Positions 1 to 7,254 of a stretch of DNA of 11,495 nt are shown piece by piece. Where the stretch lies: assembly GCA_026770585.1 (NCBI GenBank), contig MU647016.1, positions 231,080-242,574 of the forward strand, given 5' to 3'. Made by a program: the position numbers and the translations under genes. The stretch is from Baffinella frigidus (taxonomy: Eukaryota; Cryptophyceae; Cryptomonadales; Baffinellaceae). Position 1 is the first letter of the stretch, and every line of letters begins with the position of its first letter. The notes beneath the pieces were generated by a model, which saw only the letters and a list, made by a program, of their open reading frames with translations, made no database searches and had not been told where the DNA came from.

Positions 1-151
1 GGGGGCGACTGGTCCGGATCCACTTTGTGAGCCTCGGTCGGACAGGTGATGAGTCTCGATGGTTGACTTATGAAATCCTAAGCGGGGTCTCACACTTCAT
101 CGCCGAGGTGGTGCAAGAGCGCCGTGGGTGCTTGAATACCCGGTCTTCGAT
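1..151. other. Left-edge sequence without a recognised feature
   Basis: No long open frame, known RNA or clear repeat was seen here. The sequence ends where the first family A foldback element begins. Confidence 0.5.
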
Positions 152-270
152 ACAGGGCTACCTCGCTCATAAGAAACGCCCACCCCCCTAGGACCACCAT
201 AGGGCCCTAGGCATAGGCCTACTGTAGGGTCCTAGGGGAGTGTGGTTTCTTATGAGCGAGGTATCCCGGT
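152..270 (-). repeat. Foldback element, family A, copy A1
   Basis: This is a terminal inverted repeat of about 119 bp. The left arm contains ACCTCGCTCATAAGAAAC-like sequence and the right arm carries its complement (TTTCTTATGAGCGAGGTA). The inner part is itself partly palindromic, with CCTAGG near both ends, a GGGCCCTAGG word and CCTACTGTAGG. The interior reads as the reverse complement of copies A3, A4 and A5, so A1 lies in the opposite orientation to them. No coding capacity is present. It resembles a MITE-like or foldback non-autonomous element, although no clear target-site duplication is visible. Confidence 0.9.
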
Positions 271-501
271 GGCCGTCGATCTACACTCGTAGGGGCCCTG
301 CGGATCGGATAATAAGCATTTAGCGGGACGACGAGCGACTTGGGCTTTGGAATAAACGCTGCTACACTTTCCCCATGCTCTGAGCATGCGCTTTCCGCCG
401 TGGTACAATGTGGTTGCTACACGATGCTGTTCCCTGTTGATACACGATGCTGTTCCCTCGAAGGAAACAAAGGGAAATTGTTGATGTCACCTCAACAGAA
501 A
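271..501. other. Spacer without a gene
   Basis: No convincing gene. It contains a 15-bp perfect palindrome at 374-388 (CATGCTC, one base, GAGCATG) and an 18-bp direct repeat, listed separately. An open frame of 84 codons spans 340-594 but crosses the direct repeat and the 78-bp dispersed repeat, and looks accidental. Confidence 0.5.
418..458. repeat. Two-copy direct repeat, 23-bp period
   Basis: The word TACACGATGCTGTTCCCT occurs exactly at 418-435 and 441-458, separated by five bases. This looks like a small tandem duplication. Confidence 0.85.
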
Positions 502-579
502 GAAGCATGGCTTTTCTGCAGGATGAGTTCCGGTGTCCGCCTATGTTGGGAGCTCGAAGAACCTAAAGGACCTAAAGGA
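502..579 (+). repeat. 78-bp dispersed repeat, copy E1
   Basis: This segment is repeated in reverse complement at 7066-7143. Positions 527-579 match perfectly over 53 bp; positions 502-526 match at 20 of 25, and all five differences are transitions. The right end holds a tandem 9-mer (ACCTAAAGG-like, two units). Function unknown. It could be the end of a larger mobile element or a fragment of a dispersed gene family. Confidence 0.85.
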
Positions 580-605
580 ATGTTGGGGACTTGATTCACA
601 ACTCC

Positions 606-650
606 GAACCCCGGGGGGTCTTTTTCGACCCCCTGGCCACTTAAGGGATA
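606..650 (+). repeat. Foldback element, family B, partial copy B4
   Basis: A hairpin with stem GGGGGTC (614-620), loop TTTTTC and stem GACCCCC (627-633) is followed by TGGCCACTTAAGGGATA, the right end seen in other family B copies. The conserved left core (CTCATACG to CCTAGG) is missing, so this is only the right half. It abuts the truncated family A copy A2. Confidence 0.7.
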
Positions 651-652
651 CT

Positions 653-749
653 GAAACGCACCCCCCATAAAACCACCGCAGGGCCCTACGCGTGGGCCTA
701 CTAGGGTCCTGTGAGAGTGTGCCTCTTTGTGAGCGAGGTACCCCTGTAG
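653..749 (-). repeat. Foldback element, family A, truncated copy A2
   Basis: The interior (GAAACGCACCCCCC, then GGGCCCTA and GGGTCCT words) and the right arm (GAGCGAGGTACCCCTGTAG, ending at 749) match family A in the same orientation as A1. The left arm beyond GAAACGC is absent and replaced by the family B right end. The central CCTACNGTAGG word is shortened to CCTACTAGG. Confidence 0.8.
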
Positions 750-800
750 AGTGCGCAAGCCCTGTTGAGCTCCTGCTCAGACGCAGCCTCTGAGGGGGTG

Positions 801-905
801 CATCCCTTAAGAGACCATAGGGTGAATATTCACCCCAACTCGCCCTAGGCAGGTCCTAGGACCCTACCGTAGGGCGTATGAGACTACTGGCGACTTAGGG
901 GATAC
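801..905 (-). repeat. Foldback element, family B, copy B1
   Basis: Read on the minus strand, it starts with GTATCCCCTAAGTCGCC, continues with CTCATACGCCCTACGGTAGG and GTCCTAGGACCTGCCTAGG, then a perfect 16-bp palindrome (GGGTGAATATTCACCC, 820-835) and ends TGGTCTCTTAAGGGATG. The ends are imperfect terminal inverted repeats. The core matches B2 and B3 closely, but the central palindrome is unrelated in sequence to theirs. Confidence 0.85.
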
Positions 906-1230
906 ATGGCGGCCGTATCCAGAAAAGCCTCTCTATGTCCTGCTACGACCGAAAGTCAGCCCCCATGAAAACTGTCAACTTGACTGGAAGTCCAAATACA
1001 TGTACCCATCTGGGTACATGTACCTCTTTGCGTAAGTTGACGGCTTATGCAGGAGAATTGACTTTGAAAAATCTTGGCAATACGAAGCTTCGTTAAGGTT
1101 AAGTACGAAAGGTCTTGGCAGTGAAAATGTGGTAGAACTTGGTCAAATCTCAGTTTCGAGTTTCCAAATTTCCAAGATGGATTTGTACCGAGAACATTTG
1201 GACCGATGCGTTTTAGAACTTTGAAGCCTT
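906..1230. other. AT-rich spacer with a strong hairpin
   Basis: No gene seen. The main structure is a 12-bp perfect stem with a 2-base loop (997-1008 and 1011-1022; TACATGTACCCA and its complement), inside a wider inverted pair GTCAACTT (974-981) and AAGTTGAC (1034-1041). A 12-bp palindrome (ACGAAGCTTCGT) lies at 1082-1093. Confidence 0.6.
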
Positions 1231-1352
1231 TTTAGGGTTCAGGGTTGAAGGTTTAGGGGTTAGGTTTTAGGGGTTTAGTGTTTAGGGTTTAGTGTTTAGT
1301 GTTTAGTGTTTAGTGTTTAGGGTTTAGGGTTTAGAGTATAGGGTTCATGGAT

Positions 1353-1409
<57 letters not shown>

Positions 1410-1748
1410 TAGGGTCTAGGGTGCAGGGTTTAGGGTGCAGGGTGCAAGATTTTGGGTCTAGAGTTTGTGGTCTAGGGTTTAGACCTCAGGGTTCAGGGCT
1501 AAGGGGTGAGGGTTAAGGGTTGACTGTTTAGTTTGTAGGGTTTAGGGTTGAGGGTTGAGGGATTAGAGTTCAGGGTTTAGGGTTTAGGGTTTAGGGTTTC
1601 TAAAGGGTTTGGGGGTTCAGGGTTCAGGGATGAGGGTGCATGGCATAGGATTTGAGGTTCGGAGTTGAGGGTTTAGGGTTTAGGGCATAGGGTTCAGGGC
1701 TTAGGCTTGAGGGTTTGGGGTTCAGGGTTTGGGGTTTGGGGTTTTAAG
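1231..1748 (+). repeat. Degenerate telomere-like TTTAGGG array T1
   Basis: About 520 bp of heptamer-like repeat with the G-rich strand on the plus strand. Perfect TTTAGGG runs are short. Local patches are homogenised to variants: TTTAGTG at about 1274-1318 and TTGAGGG at about 1352-1406. It is interstitial here because unique sequence follows on both sides. It may mark an old chromosome end, a telomere-derived satellite, or sequence inserted at break repair. Confidence 0.9.
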
Positions 1749-1778
1749 GTCCAGCATGTGCTGAAAGCGTCAAGGAGG

Positions 1779-1868
1779 ATGGTGGGCCGAGAGGAGAAGA
1801 ACGCACAACAGAAGGGGACCTTGATTGAGCTGGGATACTTTTCGAGAGAAAAAATGCGCGAGTTCTAG
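1779..1868 (+). CDS. Very short ORF, possible exon fragment, unknown
   Basis: An ATG at 1779 opens a 29-codon frame ending at TAG (1866-1868). The frame is also open upstream to the edge of the telomere-like array. The peptide is rich in Lys, Arg and Glu and has the mixed composition of real protein, unlike the array just before it. I recognise no motif. It could be the last exon of a gene cut by the array, a remnant, or chance. Confidence 0.15.
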   Translation: MVGREEKNAQQKGTLIELGYFSREKMREF

Positions 1869-1937
1869 CTTGGCACGAGGCTGGTTTTACAACCACTTTC
1901 CCATGCTCGTACGTTCCCAAACCCGCCTATTCGCGTG

Positions 1938-1980
1938 AAAATTACCACACACCCCTTCAAAATTACTACACATCCTTTTA
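1938..1980. repeat. Two-copy 21-bp tandem repeat
   Basis: Units beginning AAAATTACCACACACC (1938) and AAAATTACTACACATCC (1959) differ by a few bases. They lie upstream of the coiled-coil ORF; whether they matter for its promoter is unknown. Confidence 0.7.
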
Positions 1981-2088
1981 CTTGTAAAGGAGACCACTGT
2001 TTTAAAATAGTCTATGACCCTCTTAGGTCTTCACTCGTGACCACCTCGTGATGAGTCGTGACATCAATTTTGTGACATCGCGATCATC

Positions 2089-3051
2089 GTGACATTTTGT
2101 CGGGGTCGCATGGAGAAAAAAAAACTCCAAGACCTGACAAGACAGGCGACAGGAAGGTCTACAGCTGCGATGTCATCTTGTCTTGCAGCTGGATTTCCGG
2201 TTAAGAGACGTTGTTTCAAGGTGAGATCTCCAAACCCAATTCTCACCATGTGCATCACGGACGAGTGCGTGGAGATGGTGAAGGAGATGACGGCGGAGCT
2301 GTTTCGCGAGCAGCGGGAATTGGTGGCGCGCCTCAACACCTTGCATGAGCGCATCGAGGCGGAAAGACAGCCGGTAAGCAAGGTCCTACGCAAAGTCGAG
2401 TGGATGGAAGAAAAAGAGCGCTCTGTCGAACAGTTGAACAAGGCCGTTGCGTCCCTTCAAGGCGCGCTCGAGGCGGACGCCGCGATTGAGGAGATGGCGG
2501 CGGCCGCCATCAATAAACGTGCACTCGCATCGACGCCGAGTCCACCCAGGGCCTTCTCAAAGATCTTCCGCGACAAGCAGACGACAGAAGCCGCGCCCGT
2601 GAACAGAATGAAGGCGGAGCTCTTCACAATGTGCATGGAAAGCTTGGACCAGGGGTCAATCCGCATCGCCAAACCTGCGCAGCAAGCGATGCACGAGCCA
2701 CCCACGGCGCAACAGCAACGCTCGCGTCGGGCCGCGTGGCGCGACGATGACACCAAGCGCCAAGCACTAAGCACACAGCACCAAACGCCACCAAGCGCCA
2801 CCAACCAGCACCAAGGCGGCGCCCCCAACCGCACGCTCTCCACCCCGACAAGCCGTCGTTTGGAGGATCAGTCATTCTTTTCGGCCAGCCCCTCGAAGAT
2901 TGTGCGCGAGAACTTCACTAAGAGGATGCACCGAATGTTGATCTCGGTGCGCGCGTGGAGGTTACGTCCTTCGGATTCGTTGAACTCCCACCATAGGCGC
3001 GGGGGGGGGGGGGATGCAGAGGGGCTGGCATCGTGGCCAGCGCACGAGTGA
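2089..3051 (+). CDS. Hypothetical coiled-coil protein, 320 aa (or 267 aa from an internal start)
   Basis: This is the longest open frame in the window and a plausible gene of unknown function. Residues about 60-138 are charged and rich in Glu, Lys, Leu and Ala with heptad-like spacing, so a coiled coil is likely. Residues 150-255 are Pro, Gln, Ser and Thr rich and look disordered; the DNA at about 2754-2820 is a loose CACCAA-type minisatellite. The C-terminus is basic and includes four glycines encoded by a run of 13 G (3001-3013), where a length error would shift the frame. The start is uncertain: ATG 2089 gives 320 residues, but ATG 2248 (residue 54, context CACCATG) starts just before the coiled coil. 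A donor-like AAG|GTGAGA at 2220/2221 suggests the upstream part may be non-coding or spliced. No signal peptide, membrane segment or catalytic motif is evident. Confidence 0.45.
   Translation: MTFCRGRMEKKKLQDLTRQATGRSTAAMSSCLAAGFPVKRRCFKVRSPNPILTMCITDECVEMVKEMTAELFREQRELVARLNTLHERIEAERQPVSKVLRKVEWMEEKERSVEQLNKAVASLQGALEADAAIEEMAAAAINKRALASTPSPPRAFSKIFRDKQTTEAAPVNRMKAELFTMCMESLDQGSIRIAKPAQQAMHEPPTAQQQRSRRAAWRDDDTKRQALSTQHQTPPSATNQHQGGAPNRTLSTPTSRRLEDQSFFSASPSKIVRENFTKRMHRMLISVRAWRLRPSDSLNSHHRRGGGGDAEGLASWPAHE
3001..3013 (+). repeat. Homopolymer run of 13 G
   Basis: A run of 13 guanines lies inside the 3' end of the coiled-coil ORF. A second run of 13 G occurs at 6985-6997. Such runs are prone to slippage and sequencing error, so the last 15 or so residues of the ORF are uncertain. 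Confidence 0.9.
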
Positions 3052-3073
3052 CTAGGCGAGTGGCGTACATTCA

Positions 3074-3236
3074 TAGGCTAACGTCCCGAAAACCGGTTAG
3101 TTAAGCATACGGTAGTGCCTACAGTAGGCCGTAGGGCCCCAAGGGGGGTCCTATGAAATATCGGTCCTAGGAGCCCCACGGCTTACCGTAGGCAATACCG
3201 TAGGCCTAACTACCCGGTTTTCAGGACGTTACCCTA
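3074..3236. repeat. Foldback element, family C
   Basis: This is a 163-bp inverted repeat. The left arm holds TAACGTCCCGAAAACCGG and TTAGTTAAG-like sequence; the right arm is its near complement (CCTAACTACCCGGTTTTC, then AGGACGTTA). The interior has CCTACAGTAGG, GGGCCCC and TCCTAGGA words like families A and B, but the arms differ from both. Only one copy is seen. It starts 23 bp after the stop of the coiled-coil ORF, so it may form part of its 3' region. Confidence 0.85.
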
Positions 3237-3352
3237 TTAACATGCCAACGTGAGATTGAACGGGTGAGTGCATCCTGCGTGTGTCGTGGGCTGTGACCCC
3301 GCTTGGGAGGAGAGAGGCCGCGCCGGCCATGGGGCTCACATGGGCGTGCCTG

Positions 3353-3402
3353 TCGCATGCCGTGGGGGCGTGTTTCGCATGCCGTGGGCGCGCGTTTCGC
3401 AT
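3353..3402. repeat. Imperfect tandem repeat, about 21-bp period
   Basis: TCGCATGCCGTGGGGGCG and TTCGCATGCCGTGGGCGCG follow each other, then a third partial TTTCGCAT. GC-rich and probably slippage-derived. Confidence 0.7.
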
Positions 3403-3455
3403 CGCGCGGCAGCTTCTGCAGACCATCTAGCTCTGCCTCTGTCTATTTGGTCTCT

Positions 3456-3490
3456 CCAATTTGGTCAGACCACTGGTCTCACCAAATTGG
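3456..3490. repeat. 35-bp imperfect palindrome
   Basis: CCAATTTGGTCAGACCA faces TGGTCTCACCAAATTGG across a single base, with 16 of 17 pairs matching. It directly precedes the dispersed 26-mer D1. It could form a cruciform or RNA hairpin; role unknown. Confidence 0.8.
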
Positions 3491-3500
3491 TCTTAGACCA

Positions 3501-3526
3501 GGCTCTTTCTCGCTCCAAAGTTGACG
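3501..3526 (+). repeat. Dispersed 26-mer, copy D1
   Basis: This 26-bp sequence, which contains GCTCCAAAGTTGACG, recurs on the same strand at 10164-10189 with one mismatch. Weaker similarity extends to the left (an ACCAAATTGGT versus GCCAATCTGGT stretch), so a longer diverged repeat is likely. Confidence 0.75.
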
Positions 3527-3890
3527 CCAGATGCCCTCTCCTCAGACCGTACATATGTACATGTAGATAATGTTGGGTCAATGTATTCACGTGAAGGGTC
3601 ACTCCTAGTTGGCTAATCCCTGGCTACTCCCACTAACACCGCAAGCGAGCCTTGCAACGCGGGAGAGTTAGATGTCATTTTACGCGCTGCGTCTTGCTAT
3701 CATTTTCCCTTGGTGCTTGAAATCGGCAAAAGTTGCCAGAAATGCTCACAGGGCAAATAATTGACTTTGATCTGCCAAAGCACCAAAGCACCAAAGCCTT
3801 CTTACCGCACTCCTTTCTAGGATCTTGCGGTCTGGCCGTGGAAAGGAGTGTGGGGTAGGTCTGGGCAAGGTCAAGCCTTCTCATCACTTT

Positions 3891-5276
3891 CGGGTTGGGG
3901 GTTGGGGGTTGGGAGTTGGGGGGTTGGGGTTGGGATTTCGGGTTTAGGGTCTAGGGTCTAGGGTCTAGGGTCTAGGGTTTGGAGTTCTGGGTTCAGGGTT
4001 TAGGGTTTAGGGTTTAGGGTTTCGGGTTTAGGGTTTAGGGTTCAGGGTTTAGGGTTTAGGGTTTAGGGTTCAGGATTTGGGGTGTAGGGTTGAAGGTGTC
4101 GGGTTTAAGGGTGAAGGGTTTGGGGTTTGGGGTTGAGGGTTTAGGGTTTAGGGTGTGGGTCATAGGGTGTTTGGTCAAGGGTCTAGGGCTTAGGGTTCAG
4201 CGTTTAGATTTCACGGTTCAGGGTTCAGGGTTCAGGTTTCAGGGTTCCCGGTTCAGAGTTTAGGGGATTCGGGTTTAGGGTTTAGGGTTCAGGGTTTAGG
4301 GTTTAGGATTTAGGATCATGGGTTAGGATTAAGGATTGGGGGTTTAGGGTTTAGGGTTTAGGGTTTAGGGTTTAGGGTTTAGGGTTTATGGTTCATGGTT
4401 GAGGGTGTAGGATTTGGGGTGTAGGGGTTAGGGTTAGGGTTAAGGGTTTAGGGTGTAGGGCTTGGGGTTCAGGGTCAAGGGTTTAGGGTTTGGGGTTTAG
4501 GGTTTAGGGTGTAGGGTTCAGGGTTCAGGGTTCAGGGTTTAGGGTTTGGGGTTCAGGGTTTTAAGGTTTAGGGTTTAGGGTTTAGGGTTTCGGGGTTAAG
4601 ATTAAGGATTTATGTTTTAGGGTTTGGGGTTTAGGGTTTATGGTTCAGGGTGTTGGGTGTAGGATTTAGGATTTAGGGTTTAGGGTTTAGAGCTCAGGGC
4701 TTAGGATTTAGGGTTTAGGGTTCAGGTTTTAGGGTTTGGGGCTTAGGGTGTTGGGTTGAGGGTTTAGGGCTCAGGGCTTGGGATGTAGGGTTTAGGGTGT
4801 AGGGTGTAGAGTTTAGGGTTTAGGGCTGAGGGTTTAGGAATGAGAGCTTGGGGCTTAGGGTTTGGAGTTTAGTGTTTTTGGTTTGGTGTTTGGTGTTTAT
4901 GGTTCAGTTTTTGGTTTTTAGTGTTTAGTGTCTGGGATTTGGGGTTTAGAGTTTAGGGCTTCAGGTGTAAGGTTTAGTGTTGAGGGTTTAGGGAATAGGG
5001 TCCAGGGTGTAGGGTTCAGGGTTTAGGGTTTGAGTTTCAAGGTTTAGGGTGTAAGGTGTAGGTTCCAGGGTTTAGGGTTTACGGTTTAGGGTTGAGGGTG
5101 CAGGTTTTAGAGTTTAAGGTTTAGGGTGTAGGGTTTAGGGTTTGGGGTGTTGGGTTTAATGTTGAAGGGTTTGGGGTGTGGGGTTTAGGGTGTAGGGTTT
5201 AGGAAGTAGGTTGTAGGGTGTAGGGTGTTGGGTTTAGGGTTTGGTGTTGAGGGTTTAGTGTTTAGTGTTTAGATTT
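3891..5276 (+). repeat. Degenerate telomere-like TTTAGGG array T2
   Basis: About 1.4 kb of TTTAGGG-type repeat, G-rich on the plus strand. It begins with TTGGGGG-like units (3893-3925), then four TCTAGGG units (about 3950-3977), then a mixture of TTTAGGG, TTCAGGG, GTAGGG and TTGGGG. The longest exact TTTAGGG run is near 4340-4387. No open frame of interest lies within. It ends against the family B copy B2, whose left end is missing. Confidence 0.92.
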
Positions 5277-5288
5277 CAGTGTGCAATG

Positions 5289-5370
5289 CTCATACGCCCT
5301 ACCGTAGGGCCCTAGGACCTGCCTAGGGCTTCCACGGGCGATTATTCGCCCGTTGGTCACTTAAAGGATA
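5289..5370 (+). repeat. Foldback element, family B, copy B2
   Basis: Left core CTCATACGCCCTACCGTAGG and CCTAGGACCTGCCTAGG, then a hairpin ACGGGCGA (5334-5341), loop TTAT, TCGCCCGT (5346-5353), then the right end TGGTCACTTAAAGGATA. The left terminal repeat is absent, apparently replaced by the end of array T2. Confidence 0.85.
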
Positions 5371-5388
5371 AGTCTGGTATAAGTCTGG

Positions 5389-5492
5389 TACCTTTCAAGT
5401 GCCGAGTAGGCTCATACGTCCTACAGTAGGGCCCTAGGACCTGCCTAGGACCTTTTTGCGGTCGAATGTGACCGCATCGCCACTTAAGGGAT
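5389..5492 (+). repeat. Foldback element, family B, copy B3
   Basis: The most complete plus-strand copy. Left end TACCTTTCAAGTGCC, core CTCATACGTCCTACAGTAGG and CCTAGGACCTGCCTAGG, hairpin TGCGGTC (5457-5463), loop GAATGT, GACCGCA (5470-5476), right end TCGCCACTTAAGGGAT. It lies 18 bp after B2 in the same orientation; a duplicated TAAGTCTGGTA word fills the gap. Confidence 0.88.
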
Positions 5493-5493
5493 G

Positions 5494-5524
5494 GTGAATT
5501 CACTTTAAAAATAGTGAATTCACT
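5494..5524. repeat. Paired GTGAATTCAC palindromes
   Basis: GTGAATTCAC (5494-5503) and AGTGAATTCACT (5513-5524) are each perfect palindromes and are separated by an AT-rich 9-base spacer. They begin one base after family B copy B3. Confidence 0.75.
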
Positions 5525-5603
5525 GAAAGTTGAGGCCCCTTCCGTACCGCTAAGAGCTGATTCCGGAGGTGCAGTACTTGAGGTTATGATCTCGTGGTCC
5601 CTC

Positions 5604-5726
5604 CTACAGGGGTACCTCGCTCATGAGAAAGTGCCTCCCCCTAGGACCCTACAGTAGGCCTATGTCTAGGGCTCTACGGTGGTCCTAGGGGGGGGGCAGG
5701 TTCTTTTGAGCGAGGTATCCCTGTAG
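5604..5726 (+). repeat. Foldback element, family A, copy A3
   Basis: Left arm CTACAGGGGTACCTCGCTCA and right arm TGAGCGAGGTATCCCTGTAG are near-perfect complements. The interior reads CCCCTAGGACCCTACAGTAG, a GGCCTATG word, and GGTGGTCCTAGGGG. Same orientation as A4 and A5 and opposite to A1 and A2. Confidence 0.92.
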
Positions 5727-6103
5727 GGGCCTCTGAGAAGAGAGAGCGTTACTGCTACCTACACGCCCGGCGTGTATGCACCCCCACCACGACTGTGTCT
5801 GAGCAGGGGCGCGGAGAGAGATCATGTGCACGCTACACTACATGTACCTTAATTCGGTCTGGCACAGTAGCTCCAAGCGTTCAACCAACCAAATCCTACC
5901 TATGTAGAGAGAGAGTGTGTGAATACGTGACACGACCCGTGACAACCAAGCACGGTGCTGCTCCCTGTCATGCCACACTGTGAAGGCGCTGCCCAGCGGC
6001 CATAGATTTGCTGTTGATGATCCTTCACTCTCGAGCCGTTTACATCCTACTAAAGGCTTCACACACACACCAGGTCGGTTTCTCAAGAGCCTTGCGATTG
6101 ATG
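5727..6103. other. Spacer between family A copies, no gene seen
   Basis: Open frames of 62 and 82 codons occur on opposite strands but lack motifs. Short GA and GT-rich patches (near 5908) and a short AC repeat (near 6060-6071) are present. Confidence 0.5.
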
Positions 6104-6225
6104 TGCAGGGGTACCTCGCTCATAAGAAATTGCCCCCCCCTAGGACCCTACAGTAGGCCTATGCCTAGGGCCCTATGATGGTCCTGGGGGAGGGGCGCTT
6201 TCTTATGAGCGAGGTACCCCTGTAG
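6104..6225 (+). repeat. Foldback element, family A, copy A4
   Basis: Left arm GGGGTACCTCGCTCATAAG and right arm CTTATGAGCGAGGTACCCC are exact complements. The interior has CCTAGGACCCTACAGTAGG, GCCTATGCCTAGGGCCC and a TGATGGTCCT word. The outermost bases differ slightly (TGCAGG on the left, CCTGTAG on the right). Confidence 0.93.
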
Positions 6226-7065
6226 GGCCCGCTGACAGGCCCTCTGAGGTCTGCGCGGAGGAGGCGGAGGGCGTTGACTAATCTGTCGGGCCAATGGCTC
6301 CAACGTCAACCGAGTCCGAACAGGGGCACTTGGAGCGTGTGACTCGCATGAATGAATCCAGACGAGTACCTCCTTGGTGCTTTGTATTACACTCACATCG
6401 CCGCTCACTCCCACCTGGAGAACACCACCACACGGTGGACTATGAAACTTCCATCAAAAGTCAACTTGCCTTGAAGTACTTACCTTTAAGGATTTTCTGG
6501 TGCAAATTGGTCACGTAACACTCTGAATTCCAGCCCCAACGAAACGTTCGTAGCCCGCCCTGTGGTACTCAAACCCCGAGGTGCGGCGCAAGTTACCAGG
6601 TCCTAGTCGTCTCCCTCCCTGTTTGGGGTAACAATGGGGTGCAAGTTACCAAGTCATAAACCTGCTCCTTCTGCCTACCAGAGGCGCAATACATTCACAC
6701 GGCTAAGTGGACTGCACTAAGTGGATCACCGGGGGTAGTGCAGGGGGGCTACGGTCTCCCAACTTAGTGGAAACAGGGGGGGCTACTGCCTCTGCAGAAC
6801 CGCGGGGGTTGAGACGTGGTGTTCGCTTGATGATCCTATGTGGTGGGTGTTCATTCTCTTCCACCGACCCTCACGGTGAGACCAAATCTACGAATTCGTG
6901 AAGCCATTTCTTTCTTGCAGACACCTCAGATCTGGGGTGGCTGACAAAAACAATAGAGGTTAAAGGTCCCATGGACCCACAAATGGGGGGGGGGGGGCAG
7001 TTTAAAAAATGCTTTGCACAAAAGTTCGAAAATCTTCGATTTGGTCCGCCCGTGAGGGTTGGTGG
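6226..7065. other. Long spacer without a recognised gene
   Basis: Frames of 64-88 codons occur but overlap the foldback element or have no motif. Visible structure includes a GCAAGTTACCAGGTC word repeated with one change (6588 and 6642 regions), three CTAAGTGGA-like words between 6703 and 6772, and a run of 13 G at 6985-6997. A TTTCTTTCTTGCAG string at about 6907-6920 looks like a 3' splice acceptor, but no coding frame follows it convincingly. Confidence 0.45.
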
Positions 7066-7143
7066 TCCTTTAGGTCCTTTAGGTTCTTCGAGCTCCCAAC
7101 ATAGGCGGACACCGGAACTTGTTCTGTAGAAAGGCCATGCTTC
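7066..7143 (-). repeat. 78-bp dispersed repeat, copy E2
   Basis: Reverse complement of 502-579: 53 bp (7066-7118) identical, the remaining 25 bp (7119-7143) at 20 of 25. The two copies are inverted relative to each other about 6.5 kb apart. Flanking sequence does not match, so both boundaries are within view. Confidence 0.85.
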
Positions 7144-7254
7144 CGGTTACCCTCTCGTACTTGGGTGTGCATTCTCTTACACACCCCTGCGGAGTATTTT
7201 GGCTGCTGTCTGCTCGTCTCTTTCTGCATTTGTCCTTAGCTTCCCGCGGTCGCG

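Larger units (their letters stand above)
3237..3890. other. Spacer without a convincing gene
   Basis: Open frames of 65-100 codons occur on both strands but overlap repeats and have no recognisable motif. The region holds a GCATGCCGTGGG repeat (3353-3402), a 35-bp palindrome (3456-3490), the dispersed 26-mer D1 (3501-3526), a GTACATATGTACATGTA word near 3549 and a short tandem of CACCAAAG near 3780-3797. Confidence 0.5.

Noticed and set aside
614-633. Rho-independent terminator (G/C stem with T-rich stretch)
   Set aside because: The T run is in the loop rather than after the stem, the context is eukaryotic, and the hairpin belongs to family B.
492-758. Minus-strand 88-codon frame
   Set aside because: It is a mosaic of foldback A2, the partial family B copy and the 78-bp repeat.
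2457-2875. Minus-strand open frames of 83 and 128 codons opposite the coiled-coil ORF
   Set aside because: They overlap the better plus-strand frame, are Cys/Trp/Arg-rich in a way typical of antisense frames in GC-rich DNA, and show no domain.
6148-6414. Minus-strand 88-codon frame
   Set aside because: Its C-terminal part (about 26 codons) is foldback element A4, and the rest has no recognisable motif.
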